Shown: in pieces, positions 7,203-15,648 of the stretch
Layout of the letters: each line of letters begins with the position of its first letter
Numbering within the stretch: the first letter of the stretch is position 1
The notes under the pieces: model-generated
The model's database searches: none
Told to the model about the DNA's origin: nothing
Seen by the model: only the letters and a program-made list of their open reading frames with translations
Made by a program: the position numbers and the translations under genes
NCBI GenBank assembly: GCA_030538675.1
Contig: JAUNTM010000017.1
Coordinates: 1-35,495 of the forward strand
From: Capnocytophaga sp.
GTDB taxonomy: Bacteria; Bacteroidota; Bacteroidia; Flavobacteriales; Flavobacteriaceae
Length of the DNA: 35,495 nt
Direction: 5' to 3'

Positions 7203-8645
7203 ATGCCATATACTAAAAAAACCAAGATTGTAGCCACCCTCGGGCCTGCTACCGACACAAGAGAAGTTCTTAAAAATATGATTATTGCCGGGGTCAACGT
7301 ATTCCGCATCAACTTTTCGCATGCGGATTACGAAGATGTGAAACGCCGCATCAGTTTGATACGCTCTATCAACGAAGAACTTCAATGCAATACGGCTATT
7401 TTGGCAGATTTGCAAGGTCCAAAACTAAGGGTAGGAGTCATGGAAGACGATGTGATGGTCAATCCGGGCGACATTATCACCTTTGTAACAGGCGAGGCTT
7501 TCGTAGGAAACAAAGAACGTGTATACATGAACTATAAAGAATTTCCGAATGATGTAAATCCGGGCGAGCGCATTCTTCTTGATGACGGGAAACTCATCTT
7601 CGAAATCGTATCGACCAACCGTATTGATGAAGTAGAAGCCAAAGTAGTACAAGGTGGATTCCTCAAATCGAAAAAAGGCGTAAACCTTCCGAATACGAAT
7701 GTTTCACTTCCCGCTTTGACGGAAAAAGATATTAAAGATGCTGTTTTTGCTATTTCGCAAGAAGTGGATTGGATTGCACTTTCATTCGTCCGCCACAGCA
7801 AAGATATTGATGATTTGAAGGAACTTATCGAAGAAAATGCGGGGCACAAAATTCCTATCGTTGCCAAAATAGAAAAACCCGAAGCTCTTGTCAATATTGA
7901 TAAAATCATGGCTCATTGCGACGGTATCATGGTAGCCCGTGGCGACCTCGGGGTGGAAGTCCCTGCTCAAGAAGTGCCGCTTATCCAAAAAGAACTCGTC
8001 CGTAAAGCGAAAAAAGCACATATTCCTGTCATCATCGCTACACAAATGATGGAAAGTATGATTTCGAGCCTTACACCAACGCGTGCGGAAGTAAATGACG
8101 TAGCCAACTCAGTAATGGACGGTGCCGATGCGGTAATGCTTTCGGGTGAAACCTCCGTGGGTGCATATCCTGTGCAGGTTATCGAACAGATGAGCAATAT
8201 TATCCAAAGCGTGGAAGATTCTATCTTGATAAAAGTACATTTGGAATCGCCTTTCATCCGTTCGCGCCGTTATGTTACCAATTCGGTGTGCTACCATGCG
8301 GCTTCTATGGCAAACGAAATGAACGCGAAAGTGATTTCTACCCTAACAAATAGCGGCTATACGGCTTTCCAAATTTCGGCGTATCGGCCAAAATCGCATA
8401 TTTTAGTATTTACTTCCAACAAACGGATTCTTACGCAATTGAGCCTTCTGTGGGGCGTAACCACGTTCTACTACGACCGTTTTGTATCGACTGACGAAAC
8501 GATTGAAGACGTGAACCATATCGCCAATCAAAAAGGCTACGTGAATATGGGCGACATTATGGTCAGCCTTGCTGCGATGCCGATCCAAGGCAAAGGAATG
8601 GTCAATACGCTTCGCGTAACGGAAATCGACTCATGCGCGATTTAA
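7203..8645 (+). CDS. pyk: Pyruvate kinase
   Basis: A 480-residue glycolytic enzyme converting phosphoenolpyruvate and ADP to pyruvate and ATP. Visible signatures are KIVATLGPATD at the N-terminus, RINFSHADY, the active-site stretch PIVAKIEKPEAL around the catalytic Lys, GIMVARGDLGVEVP, and NSVMDGADAVMLSGETSVG. A B domain and a C-terminal allosteric domain are present, giving the usual length. It starts 2 nt after the IPExxxVDY gene and is closed by a strong hairpin at 8669-8704, making it the last gene of the acpP block. Confidence 0.97.
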   Translation: MPYTKKTKIVATLGPATDTREVLKNMIIAGVNVFRINFSHADYEDVKRRISLIRSINEELQCNTAILADLQGPKLRVGVMEDDVMVNPGDIITFVTGEAFVGNKERVYMNYKEFPNDVNPGERILLDDGKLIFEIVSTNRIDEVEAKVVQGGFLKSKKGVNLPNTNVSLPALTEKDIKDAVFAISQEVDWIALSFVRHSKDIDDLKELIEENAGHKIPIVAKIEKPEALVNIDKIMAHCDGIMVARGDLGVEVPAQEVPLIQKELVRKAKKAHIPVIIATQMMESMISSLTPTRAEVNDVANSVMDGADAVMLSGETSVGAYPVQVIEQMSNIIQSVEDSILIKVHLESPFIRSRRYVTNSVCYHAASMANEMNAKVISTLTNSGYTAFQISAYRPKSHILVFTSNKRILTQLSLLWGVTTFYYDRFVSTDETIEDVNHIANQKGYVNMGDIMVSLAAMPIQGKGMVNTLRVTEIDSCAI

Positions 8646-8668
8646 AAAAATAATTTCCTCATCATACC

Positions 8669-8704
8669 AAAAATCTGAATTCAAAGTGAATTCAGATTTT
8701 TTTA
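8669..8704 (+). terminator. Rho-independent terminator of pyk
   Basis: Arms AAAAATCTGAATTC (8669-8682) and GAATTCAGATTTTT (8688-8701) pair over 14 bp around the 5-nt loop AAAGT, and the T run continues to 8703. It lies 24 nt after the pyk stop. The A run on the left arm would also allow termination on the other strand. Confidence 0.85.
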
Positions 8705-8733
8705 TTTACAACAATCTTTCACACCGAACTAGT

Positions 8734-8752
8734 GTTAAACAAACGTTAAACA
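8734..8752 (+). promoter_or_regulatory. Direct-repeat motif upstream of the macroglobulin gene
   Basis: GTTAAACA occurs at 8734-8741 and again at 8745-8752, exactly 11 bp apart, on one face of the helix. A weak -7-like TACATTTA follows at 8777-8784, 27 nt before the ATG at 8811. Direct repeats with a one-turn period just upstream of a promoter resemble an activator or response-regulator site. That reading is inference. Confidence 0.3.
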
Positions 8753-8810
8753 GAAGCGGGGTGAGTTTTATTTTTATACATTTACCATTGAAAACCAAAG
8801 CTATAAACTC

Positions 8811-11800
8811 ATGAAAAAAATCGCTCTATTCACAATAGTACTGTTGGTGGCAACCGCCTGTAAAAAAGACAAAGCATCAGGAAATAGCAATCCGCTTCTT
8901 TATGCGGAATACATCACTTCGTTCAGTGGCGGTTTGGCTTCGGCAACCGATCCGGTACAGATTTCGCTTAACAAACCGATTGTTGCAGACGATTTGGAAA
9001 AAGTCGGTGCGATGAATTTATTTGATATTTCACCCAAAGTGAAAGGAAGTGTAGTGGCAGTTTCGCCCACACAATTGCGATTTGTTCCCGACGAACGGCT
9101 CAAACAAAACACCCAATACACGGTAACATTCCACCTTTCCAAGCTTTTTGATGTAAAAAGCGACCTTAAAGAATTTGTTTTTTCATTTAAAACAAAAGCA
9201 CAGGCATTTTCGTTAGAATTGGGAGAATTACAGTCATACAACAAAGATTTGTACTTCCTGAGCGGAACGCTTTCTGCCAATGATGCGATTTCGCAAGAAA
9301 CTGCCAAAGAATTATTCAAAGCAAACTTAAACAATCGTGCTGTTTCTGTTAAATTCAGCGGCGGGGGCAACGGCACGTCATTCGCTTTCATTGCCGATAG
9401 CATTGTACGTGGCAGCGAAGCAGCTTCTCTCGATTTTCATTGGAATAAAAAAATAGCCTTAACCGATGATGACATCGCTGCATCCCTGAAAATTCCCGCC
9501 CAAGGGACGTTTGATATTGTACAAACGCTAACCCCCGATGATACCAATCAATCATTTTGGATTAACTTTACAGAACCATTGGATAAAAACCAGAATTTCA
9601 ATGGGTTAGTAGATTTGGTCATTCGCAACAGTTACACCCAATTGCGGTATAGCGTAAACGGAAATATCCTCAAAGTGTACAGCGACACCCCCCTCGAAGG
9701 AAATTATGAATTGAAAATCCGCCAAGGCATTCGTGGCATTTACGGCAGTCGCCTTACCTCGGACAAGGATATGACCGTTTGGTTTGCCCCTCGAAAACCC
9801 GAAATAAAACTCGTACGCAGCGGCACCATTTTGCCAAGTTCCGAAAATTTGAAAATCAACTTTCAAACCGTTAATCTCAGGGCTGTCAATGTGGAAATAA
9901 CCCGTATTTTTGAGAACAATGTTTTGCAATTCCTGCAAGAAAACCCACTCGGCGGGACGTATCAAATCCACCGTGTGGGCAAAACCATCGCCCGGAAAGT
10001 CATCTCGTTTGAAGGAAGTCCCACACAGCAACTCAAGCGTTGGAACACCTACGCCTTAGACCTTTCCTCGATAATCCAACCCGAACCCGGAGCTATTTAC
10101 AGGGTAACATTTTCGATGCAAAGAAACTATTCGCTCTACCATTGTGGCGATGAGGAACTACCACCGTTGGACACTTCTTTTGAGAAAAAACCACTCGTAA
10201 ACAATGATAATTATTATGATTCGGACTATTATTATGACGACTGGAGCTACGATGACTGGGGTAACGAAAACGACCCCTGCAAAAAATCATATTACGCCTA
10301 TAAAAAAGTAGAAACCAATATCTTGGCGAGCGATATGGGCGTTATCATTAAACGAGGGCAGGACAACAATTATACCGCTATCGTGAACAGCATCATTACC
10401 ACAGAACCAATCAATGAAGCAACCGTAGCTTTCTACGATTTCCAACAGCAAAAACTGAAAGAACTCAAAACCGACAGCGAAGGTATGGCATTCGCCGAAT
10501 TGAAAGAAAAAGCCTATTTTGCTTCCGTAAAAAAAGGGAATAATACCACTTACGTGAAAATTGAAGACGGCTTATCATTGTCCATGAGTAAGTACGATGT
10601 GGACGGGGTGCGGCTTCAAAAAGGACTAAACGGCTACATTTATACCGAACGTGGCGTATGGCGGCCGGGCGATAGTATTTTTGTAGGATTTATTCTGAAT
10701 GATTTCAATGCTAAAAATCCCGAAAAACTCCCTGTAAAACTTATTTTTAAAGACCCTTACGGGAAAATTATCGCCGAGCAGATGCAATCTTCCAACGCAT
10801 TGAATCATTACGCATTTACGTTGACAACACCACCGGATGCCTTGACGGGAAACTGGGAAGTGTTCATTTCGGCAGGCGTAGCAAAATTCCGCAAAAGCAT
10901 AAAAATAGAAACCATCAAGCCCAACCGCCTCAAAATAGAAAACAGCCTTAACGAAAAAACGATTTTCTCGGAAGGAACTCAGGCGAACATCAACGTGCAA
11001 TGGCTGCAAGGAACACCTCTGGCGAATGCCGCCGTGAACATCAAAGCGAAGTATTACGCATCCGAAGCAACATTCAAAGGATTTGAAGAATATTCGTTTA
11101 CCAACAAAGCATTTACTTTTTCAGAGCAAGAAATGCCGATTTTCGACGGACGGACAGACGCACAAGGGAATGTATCGTTCCGCTTCACACCCAACGGACT
11201 ACAATCGCCAAGTATGCTCAAAGTGAATTTCCTCACACAAGCTAACGAAGGCGGTGGCGATTTCAGTACTGATGTATCTTCCGCTACCGTGTCGCCTTAC
11301 CGAAGTTATGCGGGAATAAAACCCGCCAAAGCGGGCAAATACGGTTATTACGACACCAAAAATAAATATTCGTTTGGCGTAGCTTCTGTATCGGAAAATG
11401 GAAAACCAATAAGTGGAAAACAGCTGAAAATCAGCATTTTCAAAACAAATTGGAATTGGTGGTGGGATGCTTCGCGTAACAACATTTCGTCGTACAACAG
11501 TTCTCAAAGTCAAAATGTATATTACACCAATACGGTTTCGACCAACGCAAATGGAGTAGCACAATTTACATTTGAAGTACCCTCCGCCGATGCAGGTTCG
11601 TTTTTCATTTTGGTTTCCGATACCGAAAGCGGGCACAACAGTGGCATTTCAGCATATTTTTATGGTTGGGGACGCCCTGAGAGAGGCGGTTCGGAAGCTG
11701 TAATGCTTTCCATAGCTACCGACAAAAAAGAATATGCCGTAGGCGAAAAAGCTACGGTAACTTTCCCTTCGGACAAAGGAAGCCGGGCATTGCTTTCCGT

Positions 11801-14276
11801 AGAAAATAGTTCGGGCATAGTCGAAACGCATTGGGTAACGACCCACGAAGGCGAAACAAACTTCAGCCTCCCGATTACCGATAAAATGACTCCGAACGTG
11901 TATCTGAATATAACACTCTTGCAACCGCATGCCAACACTGCCAACGATTCGCCCATACGGCTTTACGGTGTCAGCCCGATTTCCGTTATCAATAAAAATA
12001 CAGAACTCAAACCGCAACTACAAATGCCCGACGTACTTCGTCCGCAGCAGAAAGCAACCGTAAAAGTCAGTGAAGCTTCGGGCAAGCCGATGGTCTACAC
12101 GCTTGCTATCGTTGAAGACGGATTGCTCGACCTTACCCGCTTCAAAACACCCAATCCGTGGAAGTCGTTCTTTTCAAAAACGGCACTCGGCGTGAAAACA
12201 TGGGACGTTTACGATGACATTATCGGAGCGTACGGAGGAACTATCAACCAGGCGTTTAGCATAGGAGGCGACGAAGAACTTGCGGGGGGCGAAGCCCAAA
12301 AAGCCAATCGTTTCAAACCGCTGGTCATCTTCAAAGGGCCGTTTGAACTCAAAAAAGGAAAAACCGACACGCATCAAATTGAAATTCCGAATTACATCGG
12401 TTCGGCACGGGTAATGGTCGTCGCTTCCGATGTGGCAAATAACGCCTACGGAAGTGCCGAAAAGAACGTTCCTATCCGCAGTCCGCTAATGGTATTGGGC
12501 TCGTTGCCGCGGAAGGCTGTGCCGGGCGAAAAGATAATCCTTCCCGTAACGGTTTTCGCAATGGAAAATCATGTGAAAAACGTTTCGCTTTCCGTGCAAA
12601 CAAATGAACAATTTGCTGTCGAAGGTAAAAAATCACAATCGCTTCAATTTCAAAACACAGGCGAACAAATGGCTTATTTTGAATTGGATACAAAGTCCGA
12701 AGGCATCGGGAAAATAACCGTTACTGCGACTTCGGGCAACGAAAAAGCAACGTATGAGGTAGAAATGGATATTTACAATCCAAATCCAATTACGTATATC
12801 ACGGAAAGCTATTCTATAAATGCTGGCGCTTCGGCAACACTGGAAGGGAATATTTTCGGCAATCCGGAAGATAGCAGATCGGTGCTGGAAGTGTCGTCCT
12901 TCCCCGGAATTAATCTGCACCAGCGGTTGGAATATTTACTGAAATATCCGCACGGCTGTTTGGAACAAGTTACTTCGGCGGCATTTCCACAATTGTACCT
13001 GAATGAGTTGGTTTCGCTCAATGCGGAAGGAACAGAACGCACAAGCAGAAACATCAAAACGGCGATTGCCAACCTCTATAAAAACCAACTCTCCAACGGT
13101 GGATTTTCATATTGGGCAGGCGGGCGCTACGCCGATGATTGGTCGACTTCATACGTGGGACATTTTTATATAGAAGCCGAGAAAAAAGGCTACGTATTGC
13201 CGTCGGGAAGCAAAAAGCAATGGATTGATTATCAGACGAATGAAGCGCGCAACTGGAGGCGGGAAGCACGCTATTATAACGATATTCCTCAAGCCTACCG
13301 CCTTTATACATTGGCATTGGCAGGAAGTCCCGAAATGGCTTCTATGAACCGCTTACGCGAAATGGAGGACATCTCCAACGAAGCCCGACTGCGGCTCGCC
13401 GCTGCGTATGCCGTAATAGGGCAACGGAAAACGGCGGAAGGGCTTTTCCGATCGGCGAACATCAGCAACAGCGATTATTATTACGGGTCGTACACTCGCA
13501 ATATGGCAATGGCTCTCGAAACGGCTCTTCTGACAGGAAAAACCACCGAAGCGAACCGTTGGGCATTGGAAATAGCCGAAAAACTTTCGAGCAGCGAATG
13601 GATGAGTACCCAAACCACCGCTTACGCTCTTTACGCTATGACTCAGTACATTGCCGTCAACGGAAAAGGAAAACAAATGATATTTGCGTACACGGACAAA
13701 GGAAAAACCGAGTCAATAAAAACGGAAGAACCCATTTTCAGCAAAGAAGTAAGCCTTTCGGCGAATGCCAAAACGGTATCGTTCAAAAATGAATCGCAAC
13801 AAACGCTTTTTGCTAAAATAATTTCGAGCGGAAAACTTGATGTAGGGCAGGAATTGGCAGTGCAAAACGGACTTTCCATACAGGTGGAATATCGGGACGG
13901 AAACGGCAAGCTCATCGACGAAAACCGCCTGCCGCAAGGCTCCGAAGTAAACATCAGCATCCGAGTTGCCAACCTAACGAACGAATATGTTGAGAATATT
14001 GCCTTGACGCAAATCATTCCTTCGGGTTGGGAAATCGTGAATGTTCGTTATACCGATTACGGTGGTGAACAAACCTCTTTGGATTACACAGATTACCGTG
14101 ATGACAGAGCAAATTTCTATTTTTCGTTGCCATCAAAAACTCAAAAAACAATACGCCTGAAAGCAAATGCCTCCTACGCAGGACGCTACTATCTGCCGGG
14201 TACGTATGCCGAAGCAATGTACGACAACCGCTACAATACACGGACTGCGGGCAAGTGGGTCGAAGTCATCAGATGA
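8811..14276 (+). CDS. Alpha-2-macroglobulin-family lipoprotein with thioester motif
   Basis: An 1821-residue envelope protein. The N-terminus is a lipoprotein signal with lipobox VATAC and lipidated Cys17. The family traps and disables attacking proteases through a bait region and a reactive thioester. The order fits bacterial macroglobulins: macroglobulin (MG) domains through about residue 1000, an A2M middle domain with GVSPISV and a MVYTLAIVEDGLLDLTRF stretch, then a thioester domain carrying HGCLEQ (Cys1383, Gln1386), an alpha-alpha barrel to about 1640, and a receptor-binding-like domain at the end. An unusual Tyr/Asp-rich stretch lies at about residues 465-490. It is not next to a pbpC gene, its frequent partner elsewhere. 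It is followed after 59 nt by rnhB on the same strand. Confidence 0.92.
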   Translation: MKKIALFTIVLLVATACKKDKASGNSNPLLYAEYITSFSGGLASATDPVQISLNKPIVADDLEKVGAMNLFDISPKVKGSVVAVSPTQLRFVPDERLKQNTQYTVTFHLSKLFDVKSDLKEFVFSFKTKAQAFSLELGELQSYNKDLYFLSGTLSANDAISQETAKELFKANLNNRAVSVKFSGGGNGTSFAFIADSIVRGSEAASLDFHWNKKIALTDDDIAASLKIPAQGTFDIVQTLTPDDTNQSFWINFTEPLDKNQNFNGLVDLVIRNSYTQLRYSVNGNILKVYSDTPLEGNYELKIRQGIRGIYGSRLTSDKDMTVWFAPRKPEIKLVRSGTILPSSENLKINFQTVNLRAVNVEITRIFENNVLQFLQENPLGGTYQIHRVGKTIARKVISFEGSPTQQLKRWNTYALDLSSIIQPEPGAIYRVTFSMQRNYSLYHCGDEELPPLDTSFEKKPLVNNDNYYDSDYYYDDWSYDDWGNENDPCKKSYYAYKKVETNILASDMGVIIKRGQDNNYTAIVNSIITTEPINEATVAFYDFQQQKLKELKTDSEGMAFAELKEKAYFASVKKGNNTTYVKIEDGLSLSMSKYDVDGVRLQKGLNGYIYTERGVWRPGDSIFVGFILNDFNAKNPEKLPVKLIFKDPYGKIIAEQMQSSNALNHYAFTLTTPPDALTGNWEVFISAGVAKFRKSIKIETIKPNRLKIENSLNEKTIFSEGTQANINVQWLQGTPLANAAVNIKAKYYASEATFKGFEEYSFTNKAFTFSEQEMPIFDGRTDAQGNVSFRFTPNGLQSPSMLKVNFLTQANEGGGDFSTDVSSATVSPYRSYAGIKPAKAGKYGYYDTKNKYSFGVASVSENGKPISGKQLKISIFKTNWNWWWDASRNNISSYNSSQSQNVYYTNTVSTNANGVAQFTFEVPSADAGSFFILVSDTESGHNSGISAYFYGWGRPERGGSEAVMLSIATDKKEYAVGEKATVTFPSDKGSRALLSVENSSGIVETHWVTTHEGETNFSLPITDKMTPNVYLNITLLQPHANTANDSPIRLYGVSPISVINKNTELKPQLQMPDVLRPQQKATVKVSEASGKPMVYTLAIVEDGLLDLTRFKTPNPWKSFFSKTALGVKTWDVYDDIIGAYGGTINQAFSIGGDEELAGGEAQKANRFKPLVIFKGPFELKKGKTDTHQIEIPNYIGSARVMVVASDVANNAYGSAEKNVPIRSPLMVLGSLPRKAVPGEKIILPVTVFAMENHVKNVSLSVQTNEQFAVEGKKSQSLQFQNTGEQMAYFELDTKSEGIGKITVTATSGNEKATYEVEMDIYNPNPITYITESYSINAGASATLEGNIFGNPEDSRSVLEVSSFPGINLHQRLEYLLKYPHGCLEQVTSAAFPQLYLNELVSLNAEGTERTSRNIKTAIANLYKNQLSNGGFSYWAGGRYADDWSTSYVGHFYIEAEKKGYVLPSGSKKQWIDYQTNEARNWRREARYYNDIPQAYRLYTLALAGSPEMASMNRLREMEDISNEARLRLAAAYAVIGQRKTAEGLFRSANISNSDYYYGSYTRNMAMALETALLTGKTTEANRWALEIAEKLSSSEWMSTQTTAYALYAMTQYIAVNGKGKQMIFAYTDKGKTESIKTEEPIFSKEVSLSANAKTVSFKNESQQTLFAKIISSGKLDVGQELAVQNGLSIQVEYRDGNGKLIDENRLPQGSEVNISIRVANLTNEYVENIALTQIIPSGWEIVNVRYTDYGGEQTSLDYTDYRDDRANFYFSLPSKTQKTIRLKANASYAGRYYLPGTYAEAMYDNRYNTRTAGKWVEVIR

Positions 14277-14335
14277 TAGGAATAAATATATTTTCGGAAA
14301 AAAAGGTGAAAAATCATCTCTAAAACGTAACGCAG

Positions 14336-14929
14336 ATGCAACCTTACTACCACTCATTTGCCGAAGCCGGCACGGACGAAGCCGGGCGGGGCTGTTTGGC
14401 AGGGCCTGTTACGGCAGCAGCAGTAATTCTTCCCGAAGGATTTCATAATGAAACCCTTACAGATTCGAAGCAACTGAGCGAACGCCAGCGGGATTTGTTG
14501 CGTATCACCATCGAAAAAGAAGCTGTCAGTTATGGTGTGGCGCATGTATTTCCCGAGGAAATTGACCGTATCAATATCCTCAAGGCCTCTATCTTGGCGA
14601 TGCACCAAGCGATAGCCCAATTGACCATATCCCCCGGATTTGTAGCGGTGGACGGCAATCGTTTTTATGCGTATGCCGATATTCCGCATGCTTGCGTTGT
14701 GAAAGGCGATGCCAAGATACTCACTATTGCGGCGGCTTCGGTACTTGCCAAAACGCATCGTGATGAGTACATGCTATCCATCGATCGGGAATATCCTGAA
14801 TATCAATGGAAAAAAAATAAGGGTTATCCTACCGCTGACCATCGTAAGGCGATAGAGCAGTATGGGATAACCCTGTATCATCGTAAATCATTTCAGTTAT
14901 TACCACGACAACTGAAGTTTGATTTTTGA
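14336..14929 (+). CDS. rnhB: Ribonuclease HII
   Basis: A 197-residue endonuclease that cuts the RNA strand of RNA-DNA hybrids, including single ribonucleotides left in DNA. The signature AGTDEAGRGCLAGPV near the N-terminus supplies Asp14 and Glu15. Further catalytic acids lie in VAVDGNRF and in AASVLAKTHRDEYM, completing the DEDD set. The length is normal. The start at 14336 places the signature at residues 11-25, as in relatives. Its stop codon (14927-14929) directly abuts the stop codon of the convergent sodC gene, leaving no intergenic space. Confidence 0.95.
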   Translation: MQPYYHSFAEAGTDEAGRGCLAGPVTAAAVILPEGFHNETLTDSKQLSERQRDLLRITIEKEAVSYGVAHVFPEEIDRINILKASILAMHQAIAQLTISPGFVAVDGNRFYAYADIPHACVVKGDAKILTIAAASVLAKTHRDEYMLSIDREYPEYQWKKNKGYPTADHRKAIEQYGITLYHRKSFQLLPRQLKFDF

Positions 14930-15511
14930 TTATTCAATGATGCCGCCACAGCTGATGCGTCCGCCGGCATTACCCGTAGGTTGGGTAACGAAATCATCGG
15001 CTGAGGTGTGAATGATAACTGCTTTACCAATGATGTTTTTGGTGTCGTCATCGCAACCGATACACCACAAATCGGTAGAAAATTCGAGTTGTGCATGCCC
15101 GTTTTCGTCAGCGACCAAGTTTCCGATATCACCTCTGTGAAATCCTTCGGCTGCACCCCATTTGCCATGCGGCTCAAAGGTAGGATTCCAGTGCCCGCCT
15201 GTAGAAGTGCCGTCATCCGATGAGCAATCGGCTTTTTCGTGTAAGTGGATAGCGTGCTCGCCCGGTGTAAGACCGTGTACGTGGACAACGAGGGTTACCT
15301 TACCGTCTTTTTCTGTAAACTCGGCTGTCCCTGATACTTCCGAACCGCTCTTGGCTTCGAGTGGTACGGTAAGCGTTTTCCCAACGATGGTTTCTGTTAT
15401 TTGCTCGATTTGGTTTTCCGCTTCAGAAATGATTTCCTGGTTTTCTTTTTTTACGTTTTTACAGCTTACGGCAAATGCCAACAGTCCGATAATTGCAAAT
15501 GTTTTTTTCAT
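14930..15511 (-). CDS. sodC: Cu/Zn superoxide dismutase lipoprotein
   Basis: A 193-residue enzyme that removes superoxide in the envelope. A lipoprotein signal ends in AFAVSC with Cys17 as the lipid anchor; the residues after it (KNVKK) do not resemble a surface-export signal, so a periplasm-facing location is likely. About 30 acidic linker residues follow. The dismutase domain shows HVHGL, AIHLHEKADC, GGHWNPT, GFHRGDIGN, and the C-terminal IIHTSADDF and NAGGRISCG, which together supply the Cu and Zn ligands, the active-site Arg and the disulfide cysteines. It has its own promoter at 15538-15568 and lies downstream of the efflux pair on the same strand. Confidence 0.95.
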   Translation of the reverse strand: MKKTFAIIGLLAFAVSCKNVKKENQEIISEAENQIEQITETIVGKTLTVPLEAKSGSEVSGTAEFTEKDGKVTLVVHVHGLTPGEHAIHLHEKADCSSDDGTSTGGHWNPTFEPHGKWGAAEGFHRGDIGNLVADENGHAQLEFSTDLWCIGCDDDTKNIIGKAVIIHTSADDFVTQPTGNAGGRISCGGIIE

Positions 15512-15537
15512 GAAAAATGGATTTTAGTTATTATGCC

Positions 15538-15568
15538 CAAAGATATGAAAAAAAAGTTTGTGTAGCAA
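15538..15568 (-). promoter_or_regulatory. Promoter of sodC
   Basis: On the minus strand TTG (15566-15568), a 20-nt spacer and TATCTTTG (15538-15545) form a good Bacteroidota promoter, 26 nt before the sodC ATG. It makes sodC independent of the upstream efflux genes. Confidence 0.65.
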
Positions 15569-15616
15569 TTATCCGGCATCACCAAGTTGGGTTTAAGTAT
15601 GTATTTTAATTTATAA

Positions 15617-15635
15617 AATATTGATAATCAATATT
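15617..15635. promoter_or_regulatory. Fur-box-like palindrome upstream of sodC
   Basis: AATATTGAT-A-ATCAATATT is a perfect 9-1-9 palindrome. It matches the E. coli Fur consensus 9-1-9 site at 15 of 19 positions. It lies 13 nt after the hlyD stop and about 50 bp upstream of the sodC -33 element. It could be a Fur-family operator or an AT-rich palindrome without a role. Confidence 0.4.
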
Positions 15636-15648
15636 TTTGGTGTAAAAA

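Noticed and set aside
11199..11636. Long minus-strand open frame inside the macroglobulin gene
   Set aside because: Its translation has shadow-frame composition, the sense-strand gene is certain, and no start context is visible. Other long antisense frames (for example in lepA, fabF and nrdD) were rejected for the same reason.
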